The notes under the pieces are model-generated. The model saw nothing but the letters and a program-made list of their open reading frames with translations, did not search any database and was not told the DNA's origin. Both the position numbers and the translations under genes were made by a program. Below, one piece after another: positions 32,521 to 44,889 of a stretch of DNA of 64,000 nt (its first letter is position 1; the number at the start of each line of letters is the position of its first letter). Source of the stretch: Erigeron canadensis (Eukaryota > Streptophyta > Magnoliopsida > Asterales > Asteraceae); contig NC_057767.1 in the NCBI RefSeq assembly GCF_010389155.1, positions 24,129,723-24,193,722 on the forward strand, written 5' to 3'.

Positions 32521-34770
32521 TTAAACAACCAAGAAAATTCCCCCTAAAATTTTACCTTTGAAGAGATCAACTAAACCCAGTTTTTCACAAAACACATTAT
32601 GTTGTATAGTACCCAAACCTTTTGTAAAAACATCTGCATTATTATCAGCAGAATCAACCTTGTTGGTTTTAATAACACCAGTTTCAATTTTTTCCCTTAC
32701 AAGGTGAAGGTCTATTTCTAAATGTTTTGTACGTTCATGATAAACAGGATTAGCAGCTATTTGAATAGCTGGTTTACTATCACAGTACACGTTAACAGGC
32801 AGATGATACTTTACTTTCAAATCTTCCAACAATTTAACAATCCACATTACCTCACTAGTAACAGAAGCCATAACTCTGTATTCAGACCCTACAGAGGATC
32901 TGGACACAGTGCTTTGCTTCTTACTTTTCCAAAATACCAAACTATTTCCAAGATATACACAATAACCAGTGATAGATTTTCTAGAAGATAAGCATTTTCC
33001 CCAATCAACATCAACATATGCATACAGATTTAGGGTATTACATTTATCAATAAACACACCCTTGCCTGGAGATAATTTAAGATATCTCAAGACATGAAAA
33101 GCAAGCTTTAGGTGTGATTGAAGAGGAGCATGCATGTATTGACTCAGACAATTTACAGCAAACGCAATATCAGGTCTAGTCATTGTAAGATATATTAACT
33201 TACCAACTAATTTTTGATATTCAGTGACACCAGTAAGTAATTTATCATTACTTGATTCGATACAATTAATCTTAGTATTCTGTTGCAGAGGAGTTTTCAA
33301 AGGTTTACTTCCAAGTAAACCAAAGTCTCTTAATAACTCAAAGCAATATTTTCTCTGAGTCATACATAAACCAGAATTAGACTCAAGTATCTCAATGCCA
33401 AGAAAATATTTAAGCTTTCCAAGATCTTTTATAAGAAACTTTGAACTCAGGAACTTTTTGACTTTATTTATTTCATCCAAATTGTTACTAGTAACAACAA
33501 TATCATCCACATAAACAAGTAGAATTAAAAAAACATCTTGATCAGTTTTGGTAAAAAGAGAATAATCATTTTTACTTTGCACAAAACCATTCTCTTTCAA
33601 AGTTTTACACAACTTCTCATTCCATTGCCTAGGTGCTTGTTTCAAACCATACAAAGATTTGGTTAACTTACATACTCTAGTATCACCTTCAGAAAAATAT
33701 CCTAAAGGTAAAGACATATACACATCTTCAACTAATTCTCCATACAAGAAGGCATTGTTGACATCTAGCTGAAACAAAGGCCAACCTTTGCTCACAACCA
33801 AATTAAGAATACACCTAATTGTTACCATCTTTATAACAGGAGAGAAAGTCTCCTCATAATCAAGACCAACTCTTTGACTATAACCTTTTGCTACTAGCCT
33901 AGCTTTGTACCTTTCAATTTCACCATTTGATTTATACTTTATTTTATAAATCCACTTACATCCTATAGGCTTTCTATCAACAGGTAATTTAGTCAAAATC
34001 CATGTATTATTTCTATTTAAAGCTTCCATTTCTTCATTCATTGCATTAACCCAATTTTTATCTTGACAAGCTTCCCAATATGTACTAGGTTCAATGCTTT
34101 TGTTCAATTCAGTAGTAAAACAATAATTCTCATAACTTAAATAAGAATAATTAACTACCTTTTCAACTCCATATTTTACTTTTCCTTCAATAACATAATC
34201 ATTAAGATTTTTTGGTAACACAGAATTTCTATTAGACCTTCTTAAAACAATGTCACTTTGAGTTGGTTCAATAATATCAAGGTTGTTTGTGCCCTCAGGG
34301 AGTAATGCATTAGCATTTTCTTCAAGTGTTGTAGTTCCATCTTCATTCTCAGCAACACTAGGAGTGCTACCAGAGAACTCAGACTCACCACCATCACTAA
34401 GATCAGTGTCTCTCCTTTCATCATTGGGACTTATAGATACTTCTGACTCAAAAAATATTTTATCAAAAAAATTTATATGATCCACATCCTTACAAGTCTC
34501 TTTTAAAGTTGATTTAGACATCTTAAAAGGAAATATACTTTCATAAAACTGCACATCTCTACTACAAAACATACTTTTGTTTTCAAGACTAAAAACCTTA
34601 TACCCTTTCTTTACATTTGAATATCCAACAAACACACACTTTTCTGCCCTACTTGAAAACTTATCCAAATTGTTTAATTTTGTTGCAAAACATAGACAGC
34701 CAAAAGATCTAAGAGGGGAGAGACCAGGTTTAACACCATAAACCAACTCAAAAGGACACTTACCATTTAA
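32521..34770 (-). pseudogene. Ty1/copia polyprotein, 3' two-thirds (integrase tail, reverse transcriptase, RNase H)
   Basis: One open frame of about 741 codons with no internal stop. In order it contains the end of integrase (PFELVYGVKP, SFGCLCFATKLNN, CVFVGYSNVKKGYKVF), an acidic linker, the copia reverse transcriptase (WILTKLPVDRKPIGCKWIYK, QLDVNNAFLYGEL, LVYVDDIVVTSNN) and RNase H (YCDSKPAIQIAANPVYHERT, ending near DVFTKGL). The YVDD catalytic motif is intact. The element is cut off at about 34770, losing Gag, protease and the integrase core, so it cannot be autonomous. The intact frame suggests a relatively recent insertion. Confidence 0.9.
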
Positions 34771-34774
34771 ACCA

Positions 34775-35020
34775 ACTCACTCTCTTCTCCATCTCCATCA
34801 AAACAGTCTCGGTATCTTCATACAATAAAAATTGTTATAAACAATATTTATGGATTGAATGTATATATATTGAATAGTTATATTATACATATTCAGGGGT
34901 TAATAATCTTAAAAGGAACCAGGTCACTCCATTTTAAAATATTTTAAAGAAAATCAAGATTGCAAAAATGACTTAAGCCAAAAACATCTAATCTATAATT
35001 ATTATATATATTTTTTTATA
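34775..35020 (-). repeat. Dispersed repeat, copy 2 (inverted match at 19030-19275)
   Basis: Abuts the 5' break of the copia element. It contains the complement of the GGCTCAAGTCATTTTGCAATC and GGGGTTAATAATCTTAAA-like stretches of copy 1. The break in copia coincides with the edge of this repeat. Confidence 0.7.
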
Positions 35021-35029
35021 AGATGAATA

Positions 35030-35236
35030 AACACTACAACAAATATGTTATTTATTAACATTAATTTTTTCGCATTTTTGAAAATGTTAAAAAAATTGTT
35101 AATTTGTTCACATTTATAAATATGTGAAAAGAATTCACATTTAAAAATGTGAATAAAGTTAAAAAATCAAAAAAATTTCACAATTATATATGTATAAACA
35201 AACGATTCACATTTTGTTTATACATTTATAATTGGA
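35030..35236. mobile_element. Possible CACTA-type terminal fragment
   Basis: Starts CACTACAACAAATATG, like the tips of many plant CACTA elements, and is followed by several short inverted motifs (TTCACATTTATAAATATGTG type) resembling subterminal repeats. It runs straight into the target site of the next solo LTR. The other end was not found. Confidence 0.4.
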
Positions 35237-35697
35237 GTTAATGTAACACCCCGAGCTAGGCTCGAAATATTACCGAAAAGATATAACGTATGCATGGAAT
35301 TATCGTAGAATATGAACTATATGAGATAAAAGGATTCAGTGAACCCACACTAAACGTTTAAGGTATAAAGAACATACAAAACATGAAACCATCAAGCTGT
35401 TACATAACCGTACAACGAAAAGATAATGGTTCTAAACATAAACCATAAAGGAGCGCAATGAATCACGGATCCATGTAAGTCCAGGCTAGGCTCTAGCAAA
35501 AGCAACAAATTAGCCATCACATCTCTGATTTCACCCGAATACCTGAAAAATGAACTAAACAAGGTCAACACTGGGTTGGTGAGTTCGTAGGAGCGAATGA
35601 CAAGGATCTAACGCCTAAGCCATTCACAATATGAACAAGGATAATGAGCAAGGAACACACTTACAGTAAGTCCTTAAAGGCACAAATATTCAATTTC

Positions 35698-36040
35698 ACA
35701 TCATGCACCACATTGTACCCAAGTACATATAGTACTCACTATATTGCACTTGCACCAATTGTAATAAATTGCACATCTTGCACCTCATTGTACCCAATTG
35801 CACATCATGCACCACATTGTACCCAAGTACATATAGTACCCGTTTATTGCACTTGCACCCATTGTACTAAATTGCACATATTGCACCTCATTGTACCCAA
35901 TTGCACATCATGCACCACATTGTACGCAAGTACGTATAGTACTGATTTATTGCACTTGCACCTATTGTACTAAATTGCACATCTTGCACCTCATTGTACC
36001 CAATTGCACATCATGCACCACATTGTACCCAAATAACCAA
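35698..36040. repeat. 103-bp tandem repeat (about 3.3 copies) in the solo LTR
   Basis: TCATGCACCACATTGTAC recurs at about 35701, 35805, 35908 and 36011. Each unit also contains TTGCACTTGCACC and GCACATCTTGCACCTCATTG. Copies differ by a few bases. An open frame through it has no meaning beyond the repeat. Confidence 0.85.
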
Positions 36041-37394
36041 TAACACCATGTGTATATATTTCGTACGATACTACTTTTGAAAGGCCTTTGATGCTTATAT
36101 ATAGGGTCACCCGCAGCCTTCCCACCACATCTCCAACCTTTCAAAGGCATTACCGTCCTCCATATATACATAACTAACCTATAACAACCCAACATACATA
36201 TAAAATAACCATACAACAAATCACATACTTGCACATTCACCAAAACCGTCACACAACATGTAATTCCATAATTCAATCAGTACTTCCATAACAACCATGT
36301 CCATCAGAGACCCGTACACGTATATTCACATATTGAACGATATCAAGGTATATAGAATACACATAGTAAGCAAGAACAAGTAATAATGATATCAATCAAG
36401 CGGATCAAGCGTATGCACAATTGAATAATGTCTAAAATCAAAGCAACCTATAAAGGCACACTCAAACAAGTCAAGACACAAAGTTGTACACTTTTCAGCC
36501 CGAAACTCAATTGAGTAGGGAGCTACGAAACTCACCTTAGGCGTTTAAGGATTGCGAAGGTAAGCAAGAAAGTAACTTAGTATCCCGAGCTCCTCAACAA
36601 TCTCAACCTACTAAAATCATCACAACACATTACAATTGACCCCAACAATAAGGTTTGACTCTTAAAGATCTCTAACGAACTAGTTATGGAGTTTTCAAAA
36701 CAAGCCTATACACTTTCCAACTAGCTATAACCTTGTAACCAAACACTCCACAAACTCTAGTTTTGTCAATTAATCCAATTTGTGAAGAAGCAAAACTTAA
36801 TTTATCCATTGTTACTCATAATTAGACATAACAAACATAACCCATATCACCAATTCGATTTAAGAAGTCAAATTTGTGCACAATTCTTCTTGACCCGTTT
36901 TGACTTTTGATAAAAACCCTAAATGGCATATAATCGGTTCTTGGAGGTTTGGAACTCATTTTTGCAGCTTATATGAACATATTTAAACTTAACCCACTTC
37001 AAAAATTGATTCAAAACAACCATTTTTAGCTTAAATCTGAATTTGACTTAAATTACCCATTTTGTAACCCTAATTTTAACCCACTTCATTTTCGACTTGC
37101 AATTTGACTCATGAACACTTGGGTTTGACTAGAAACATGATAATAAACATAAAATGATGGATTTTAGTGAAATGTAACTTACCAAAACAACCCGGAGCTT
37201 CAGATTCGGATTTGGAGCTTTAGAGATGAAGAACACTAATTTATACCCATATTACTTGAAGTTTGAAGATAAGGGAAATGATATTTAACAATTTTCTAAC
37301 ATTTTGATGTTTGCTAGAGCCTTCGATCCGAAATTTATGAAGAGAAATGATTAGTGTGTGTTTTGTGTGTGTGTTCTTGAGATTGAGGGAGAAT

Positions 37395-37395
37395 G

Positions 37396-37426
<31 letters not shown>

Positions 37427-37462
37427 TGTGTGTGTGGTGTGTGTGTGTGTGTGTGTGTGTGT
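37395..37462. repeat. (GA)n / (GT)n microsatellite
   Basis: A run of AG dinucleotides changes to TG dinucleotides at about 37427, inside the solo LTR, just inward of its promoter-like side. Confidence 0.85.
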
Positions 37463-37797
37463 AAGAATAAGAGATAAGGAAAAGAATGGGATGTGGAAAT
37501 TAAGTCAAAGATAAGGGGGTGGGGCTGGTTTCAGATTCCAGCACTTATAGACTAATACCAGTGAATTAATCTTATTCTGTCTATTTCCCACTTTTGCCTC
37601 TTTTAGACTATTACTCCACGAATTACTCTTATTCTGTCTAGTTTTCATTTTTTCCACTTTTAGACTATTAATCCACGAATTAGTCTTATTCTGTCTATTT
37701 TTCATTTTTGCCACTTTTATTTTTAGTCTTTATTACAGTTACATCACACACGAGTTCACTAGCGTTGACCGGTCAAAGTGGCGGGTGTTACAGTTAA

Positions 37798-38043
37798 TTA
37801 ATGACATAAATCATCCCTGTGGTTTACTAAAATAGTCACCTTTCGTTTTTAAAAATCCAAAACCTCAAGGACAGTCCTTTATAGGAGGATAAGGTTCACG
37901 TTTGGTCCATTGACTATTTGACCGTCACCTTCTCTCCGTTAAACCCCCCACGTGCTTCCCACGTGAGGGTTATTCTAGTCATTTTCACTCTAAAGGACGA
38001 AAGTTGACTATTTTGGTAAACCACAGGGACGATGTATGTCAAA
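37798..38043. mobile_element. ~245-bp TIR element (MITE-like), complete copy
   Basis: The ends are inverted repeats of about 45 bp: TGACATAAATCATCCCTGTGG on the left and, in reverse complement, TGACATACATCGTCCCTGTGG on the right. The centre holds CTTATCCTCCTATAAAGG in reverse complement. A second, truncated copy lies at 43692-43885 in opposite orientation. The CGTCCCTGTGGTTTAC-type tip is widespread in plants; the superfamily is not assigned. Confidence 0.65.
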
Positions 38044-38334
38044 AACCAAAATGTGTAACTATTTCTTTTAATAATAGCAAAAAAAAAAAATCATCCTCTT
38101 TTTTTCCAATCACTTTAAACCTTTCCATTGATATATTTATACATATGCATCTATCTCTTTCTAAGTATAAATCTATACATATATCTATACTACCGCCACC
38201 GCTAATCACCACACCACCAAAAATCATTAGCACCTCACAATTCGCCACCGCCGGCCCTACTCATCATCAACTCCGTCAAACCCATTCATCACCACCACTA
38301 ACGTCATCCCCACTCGACCCTCCACACCACATCT

Positions 38335-38930
38335 AGGGTTGTAAATGAACTGAACAGTTCATGAACATTTCATTAAACCGTTCGGTGGGAAGTTCGTTCG
38401 TGTAATTAAATGAACGAACATGAACACAAAAATTTGTTCGTTTAGTTAAACGAACGAACATGAACACAACTCCCGTTCGTTCACTTATGTTCGTGACGTT
38501 CGATAATATGTTTGTGAACAATGTTCGTAAACATCCGTTCATTTATGTTCATGAACATTCGTTCGTTTATGTTCGTGAACATTTCATTTTGCTGTATATA
38601 TATATATATATTAATATTAATATATATTAACATTAATATCTAATCCTTTATATACTTAAAAAGAAAATTAAATACAAATTATAAAGATAAATTCTCGTTT
38701 TATATCAAACCGGATATTTTCACTAAATAGGAAAGTTCTGTAAAAATTTGGGTCGATTAATAATTTGTAACCTTGAATATGAAGTCTAATATTTCTAATT
38801 ATATATTTGTAAATATTGTTAGTTATATGTTTGTTCATTGGTGTGTGTTTGTGTTTGTTTGTTTGTGTTCGTTCATTAGTGTTCGTCAACATTCGTTCAT
38901 GAACACGAACATGAACACCGCCGAACTATT
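38335..38930. mobile_element. Motif-rich hAT-like remnant (GTTCG / GAACGAAC arrays)
   Basis: Begins TAGGGTTGTAAATGAAC, like the TAGGG(G)TGTAAA tips of plant non-autonomous hAT elements. Dense facing copies of TGTTCGTGAACATTCG and GAACGAACATGAAC follow, at 38335-38590 and again at 38820-38930, separated by AT-rich sequence. The expected right tip is missing, so it is probably truncated. Confidence 0.5.
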
Positions 38931-39181
38931 TTTAAATCTATAAAATTTGTTGTCACCATTTATATCCAGATCCATGTATATCTAATCCAACCACCGCACC
39001 CCACCTCCGATCGATATTTATATCCAGATCTATACCTATATCTATAAAATCCGATCACCATAACGCCAACCTCCCCATCTCCGTTGTCACCATTTAGATA
39101 TATATAGCAGATAGCCTAAAAGATTCGACGCTCTGATGGCCTAAAAAAGCCCATCGATGGTTTGCATGAAAGTGATGGTAT

Positions 39182-42100
39182 TGTAACAATCCTCAATTTC
39201 CAATTAGGATAATTTACTTGGACTTATCTAGGTCCTTATACCTAGAGGTTTATTAAGAGAATCGACCTTCTAGACATTCAAAGCATAGCGATAATTGCTC
39301 CCTAGTACAGTGAAATGCCTTAGAAATGCCATAAACAATAACTATAATCATTCAATACGATCTCAAGCTATAAATTAGTTCTAATCAAACTTGGTGAAAT
39401 GTCAATGAACCAAAGTTTTATTTCGAGAAGTTGAGTTACATAAATAATTATACAAGACTCACAAGTTGTGATAATAACCAAAAATCTCTATAAATGTCCA
39501 ACAATTCAAACACAAAGCTAATTAAAGTACATTTGAGCACAAAAATATAATGATCATCTTAAAAATAGATTTATAAATTATTATGTACATAATAGTAAGC
39601 TTGAATAATAATAAGTACATAAATATATTGCAACATTTGAATAAGTCTTCTAACTAAAAGATATGCATACAACTTAAACTTATTATAAATATAAACTCTT
39701 ATAAAATTCACCAATCAACATACAACTAACCCACTTATTCTTACACTCTCCTCCATGTCTTACACTCACATATACATACACCTATATATGTATATTGAAT
39801 CTAGTCATTTATGCATCCAAATACATTACAACATTCAAAATCCACACCACCAACCTTTTACTAACCAATGGCCACCTCTCCACCACTCAACTCAACCAAT
39901 TAACAAGTCTCTAACACCCCACAACCCTCTAATTTTCGTGCTCTCTCCCCTCTACACTCTCACTTTTCATTTCAAACACACACACATCTCCAAAAACTCT
40001 CTTTTCCTCTCAAATTTTTTGCACTTTTCTCTCCTTCTCTTCTTCTCATTTTTGATTCATACAACACAAATTAGAGCTCAAAAATCTTAAGTGAATCAAC
40101 TATAATAATAAGGGTTCATGCTAGATCAATCAAGGGTGTGTTAAAGCAAGCTAAGGAGTCCATTTTGGGGTCATATGGTCGTGGGTTTGGCTGTCCAAAA
40201 TAGCCTCCATTTCGAGTTCATCAAGGGTATAACTCATCATCTCTTAGTTTAATCTATCTTGTTCTTGTATATATTCAAGGATTTTTATCAAAAGTTTATG
40301 TTTTATTCTTGTTTTCTTTGAAAAACACACTTGATGAGGGCAAGTTGATAGAATCTTCTTCCTCATGCTCGTGCATGTCAAGATCTAGAAGAATGATTCT
40401 AGTATTCAACAAGTTAAAGACCCAAAAGTGTTGTGTTATGTTATTATCTAGTAAAAGTGACTTTTTCCTTGAAAAATGAAGATATATTTTCATATATTCA
40501 TTAATATATTTCTGTGATTTTCAAGAATAAACATATTTTTATGTTTTATGGAAGACTTGTTAGGAGATTTGTTCATAAAATGGCTAGATGGTTACATGCA
40601 ATCACATTTTTGGATGATTTTGCAAGAACTAGGTTTGTTGAATAAGTTTTGTATAAAATCAGTTTAATATGATGAAGAATGGTCTTGTATATGTTTGAAA
40701 TCAGTGAATATTGATGTTAAAGTGATACAAAGAGAAGTATTAATCTTGTAGTGATGGATTTAAGTGTTAATTAAGCTAGAAAGGTCATTGGTGGGTTGAT
40801 ATAATCAAGAACATTCTGACAGAAATAATTTTCTAAATTACATCGGGTGAACTGAACATGTGAGGGCATTTTCAAGCAAAAGTATCAAAATAAAAGTTGT
40901 AGACAAATGAGTTAAGATTAACCTCCAACCAGAATTACTCAAAAATACTGAACAGAACAAAAGATATGAATTTTCTACTGAAACTGGTCAAAGCTGTTAT
41001 TTTGTCTAAATATTTTATGAACTTTGACAATTTTTATCTCCTAAACCAAAAGGCTTCAGGAGGTCATACTTGGTGGAAAGTAATTTCAATGTGTTTTGAA
41101 CTTAAAATAAAATCATGGGATTTTTCTAACAATCAGAACATCAAGAACTTTTATAAAACTTCTGATGTCGCAAGCAGTGCCCATTCGGGACAGTTTGTGT
41201 TTGGATAATTTTTAAGGACACCAAACATCATCTAAAAATTCACCAAAAATTCACAAAAATACTAGATACATATAAGTCATTGTGTAAAAATCATGAAGGT
41301 CCAAATAATTTGGCTTGACCCCAAAATAGTATCCAACATTTCATAAAAATCTGAATTAAAAACAGAAGATTTGAAAGGAAACTAACCATTTGTATAATGG
41401 GCTAAAAGATGCACTAAAAGACCATAATGGGCTAACCCGGCCCAAATACTAAACCCATAGAACCATAAATCAGTAGGCCCATTTGGCCCAACAAACCATA
41501 AAGTCCAATAACCAATATAACCCATTAAGCACATAACCCAAATAAGGTTAAGCCCAATAACTAAACTAAGCCCAAGTCACTTAAAAACCCATCACATTTT
41601 GGCCCAATTGATAATGGCCCATAACACTTAAACGAATTTCATGAGATAAGTGTAATCTAAATAAAACAATGATAATTAAGTGAGATAGGTATAAGTAATT
41701 ACGTTAACCAAGCTATATATTGATATCACAAATGCTAATTCGTGCTAAAGTTGGTTACACATCAAATGATGAATAAGGATAATATAACTTAATATGGAAT
41801 TTATATATGATAACCTAATATGCCAAGTGAAACCACAAATGAAGCCAAGTTACCGAGAACCTAACAACTTATAACTACGCATGTAATAAAAGTAACCTTT
41901 TACACCATCGATCTCTACAATCAAAACGATGCGAGTGTTACCAATATACATGGATCCCACAATTGATAGCAACATAATGAAAATGGCATTTCTAAGTGAT
42001 GGCTTAAGATAGGAACTTACGTATATTAGTTCTATCGTAGGGATAGTCTTGGCTTGAAATATGATGGAGGAACATAATGGATATATGGTCAAGGAAGCTA

Positions 42101-43461
42101 TAGATGGGAAATACCCATTTTGGATAGATGAGTATAATATGCGGCATATCAAGGTGAGTCATAGCCCCCTTTCAAACTATTTTATGTGTTTAACTATCGG
42201 GGTGAAAAGCATGATATATAAATGAAATTGCTTTTATATATATATATATATATAATGATTTTTGATAATATGATTATGAAATAAAATTGTTTCGTATGTT
42301 CAATGTGATAAATGTTTTATGATGAGCTTGAGTTCTGTCAACCCGTTTTCTTTCGGTACACTACTATTTACTCCGAAAGTGGAGGCCTGTAGTTAGAGAG
42401 TTGCGCAACTAGGTTTCGTCCACCCACCCATAAGTGTAACGGTGAAAGGTTGGTTGCCTTTGTGACGACCCTCACTTCCAGTCCGACCATAGTGGTGCTC
42501 TAGCTACCTTATATTTAGATGGTCGTCTCCATGGCACGACCCTATTATTATTCATACGGCACTTGATTGACAACTTGTGCCATGAAATGAATTATATATA
42601 TTGTTGGACTTGATAAAATGGTAGTAGTAGTGGCTCAAGCATTTACTCATCAAAATTATATAAATTATGCCTTTGTTGCTAAATGAAATTGATATTGAAT
42701 TATGCCCTTGTGGCTAAGTGAAATTGATATTAATATTGTTGATAATTATAAATTGTTTGAACATACGGATTGGGTATCGTCCCTCATATGATATCTTGAA
42801 AGACGTTGAAATGGGTGATATTGAAATGATTTTGGTAACCGAATGATTTTGGTATGATATACGATTAATCGATTTATATACTTTTTCTCTCATGATGATT
42901 TGACAAATGAGAACCTGAAATTTTACTATGGATTTTTCCAAGTCTTGATATGACATTATGGTATTTGGAAACTTGATAACATAATATGAAAATTTTGTCG
43001 ATCATATGGTTTGGATATTTCGAAATGTAATAGTAATCGGTTTTCTAAGTATTAAAACGGTGATGTACCAAGATTTATATAAAAACCTATGCACTCACCA
43101 AATACATTTTCGTAGTTGACACTTTTTCTTCATGCTTTTCAGGAAATAAGCTTAAGCATTGAGGATTTATATGTTTCATGATTATTTGCATTGCACTTTG
43201 GAGTCAAGATCAAACCTTGTGATAGGCAATGGAATCCACCTTGATCATTGTAGTTTACTATTTTATGTGCTTGTTATTTGGTTCGTGGACTTAACATCCA
43301 AGTATGGTGGACGCATTTGTACTTGGAAATTGGTTCACATGTTTGTACATTGTAAATTATTTTTATCAAATAAAGCTATGGTGAATGTTATTTATAATCC
43401 TTTGTTTTGAATACTCGACTTTCTGTACATCTCATTGTTCCGCCTTAGTTGGGGTGTTACA
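39182..43461 (+). mobile_element. Long Ty3/gypsy solo LTR (4.3 kb)
   Basis: Starts TGTAACAATCCTC and ends GTTGGGGTGTTACA. The flanks GGTAT (39177-39181) and GATAT (43462-43466) match at four of five positions, a plausible aged target duplication. Landmarks of the other gypsy LTRs recur in plus orientation: AAGGTGAGTCAT near 42152 and ACTCACCAA...GCTTTTCAGG near 43092-43142. No gypsy coding sequence is inside. It contains a TGGGCC/GGCCCA-rich block at 41395-41640. Short frames such as 39755-40090 are compositional. Confidence 0.75.
41395..41640. repeat. GGCCCA / AGCCCA-rich cluster
   Basis: More than a dozen GGCCCA, AGCCCA, AACCCA or GGGCTA words lie within 245 bp. TGGGCC/TGGGCT words resemble plant site II promoter elements, but here they are inside an LTR, with no gene start nearby. 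It is likely a lineage-specific LTR repeat. Confidence 0.6.
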
Positions 43462-43691
43462 GATATCCCCATCTTCATTCATTCTTTTTTGTTGTGTTCT
43501 CTCCCTTTGATTAATGGCAGCCATTTCATTTGAATAAATGAATGAAATTGGATAGATTGATCTTCAAATAGAGATATATATATATATATATATTATTGTG
43601 TTTATGTATGTGTATATATGTATTTAATTTTAGAATATCTAGGCTTTAAGTAAGTGAAACAAAAAGATGAAAAACTATCAGGTTTTTGGAA

Positions 43692-43885
43692 AGAGTTAAT
43701 GACATAAATTGTCCATATGGTTTACCTAAATAGTCACCTTTCGTCCTTTAGAGTGGAAATGACTAGAATACCCCTCACGTGGAGGGTCTAACGGAGAGAA
43801 GGTGACGGTCAAATAGTCAAAGGACCAAACGTGAACCTTATCCTCCTATAAAGGACTGTCCTTGAGGTTTTGGATTTTTAAGGAC
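43692..43885. mobile_element. TIR element, truncated copy joined to a REN1 fragment
   Basis: Begins GTTAATGACATAAATTGTCC and continues collinear with the reverse complement of 37798-38043, but stops at AAGGACGAAA instead of completing its second terminal repeat. The next bases (ATGATGATGAT) belong to the REN1 exon 20 flank. The junction has an ACGAAAA microhomology. Confidence 0.65.
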
Positions 43886-44700
43886 GAAAATGATGATGAT
43901 ATTTTACCTTACTATCCTGAGATGTAGCATCATTATAACCTTGAAATCATTAAAACCCTCAGATGTCATCTTCATTAAAACGCTCATTCTGTTCACATTC
44001 TTGTTATCAGCTACTGGTTCTACCACTATTAACATTCTGTAAACAATAAAGTGGATGAATCAAGTAATAGATAAAAGAAACTGACGATTGGAAACAGATT
44101 ACTACACAGGCAATATTGGTGCTAGATGGATAATAATGGAACCTCGCAAAGAACTAGTTACCTATGCAACAAATGGCGATTTAGCTGCATGCATGGCACT
44201 GACCCTTGTGAACGATCGGTTCCTAAACATAAGTTGTTGTTACCATAAGTGAAAATAGTATAGTAAAACTATAGGTAATATAAACTAGATCAAAGATTAT
44301 CCAAGTATGGGTGCCACAAGTACTAGTCACATTGAAAACCTTTATGAGAAACTTACGATATGCATCCAGCAAAGCGTACTTATATGGCATACCTTAATAC
44401 CGTCTCTATCTCACCGAACTGGGGATGATGGTAGTTCCCTGAGAACAGATTGAATAGAAGGTTTGTTCAATAAAGAGATAGACAGAATTTGACACAAGTA
44501 AAATGGGGAAATAATTGAAGACTTCATCAAGGTGCCAATAATATGAGAAGTGTACTTATATGGCATACCTTAATACAGTCTCCTATAACATGTGCATCCT
44601 CCTCTGTAAAGTCCACCTTCCCTGGTCCAAATCGTTAACAGTTTCCATCATGTGTAACTTTAGACATGATGGTCTTCGTAAATCATAATTAGCGTAATAC
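43885..44700 (-). pseudogene. REN1: REN1 fragment (exon 20 joined to exons 13, 12, 11 and 10)
   Basis: Same orientation as the full-length gene. Exon 20 sequence (about 43905-43945) is joined after a small gap to the 5' part of exon 13 (43985-44040), then intron 12, exon 12 (44160-44225), intron 11, exon 11 (44410-44450, deleted at its 5' side) and exon 10 (44577-44640). Exons 14-19 and most of 13 are missing. Intron sequence is retained. This copy covers part of the RhoGAP domain, but its frames are broken. Confidence 0.8.
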
Positions 44701-44704
44701 ACAA

Positions 44705-44845
44705 TGGTATTTGGCAGATCTTGTATATAAGTGATCCTGTTTGATATTTGGTAAGAGTCGAATGTGAGACCAAGCAGGATAGTGACCAGGCCTACGAAAC
44801 CCAATTCTGTTTGATATTTGGCAGATCTTGTATACAGGCGATTTC
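44705..44845. repeat. Short direct repeat after the REN1 fragment
   Basis: TTTGATATTTGG and TTTGGCAGATCTTGTATA recur near 44709-44755 and 44810-44840. It may mark a local duplication at the end of the REN1 fragment. Confidence 0.5.
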
Positions 44846-44889
44846 GGATTCAGTAATGAGGTAATGCTCATTTTGGTTTACAAGCTCAT

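Larger units (their letters stand above)
35242..37792 (-). mobile_element. Ty3/gypsy solo LTR with 5-bp target duplication
   Basis: Bounded by TGTAACACCCCG and GGTGTTACA and flanked by GTTAA at 35237-35241 and 37793-37797. Length is 2551 bp. Landmarks shared with the LTR at 11256-13730 in the same direction (GGTGAGTTC near 35578; GAGCTACGAAACTCACCTT near 36519) place it on the minus strand. There is no internal coding region, so a solo LTR formed by LTR-LTR recombination is the simplest reading. It contains a 103-bp tandem repeat and, near 37400-37462, a (GA)n(GT)n microsatellite. Confidence 0.9.

Noticed and set aside
32521..34746. Intact copia element or domesticated host gene
   Set aside because: Although the frame is open, it directly precedes a polypurine tract and 3' LTR and lacks gag, protease and most of integrase; a truncated retroelement explains it.
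35644..35973. 109-codon Cys/Thr/His-rich frame
   Set aside because: It is the translation of the 103-bp tandem repeat in the solo LTR.
39755..40090. 111-codon plus-strand frame
   Set aside because: Composition is Pro/Thr/His/Ser from CT-rich leader sequence inside a gypsy solo LTR; no domain.
43885..44700. Possible second functional RhoGAP gene
   Set aside because: Exons 14-19 are missing, exon 11 is truncated and frames are broken; it is a REN1 fragment.
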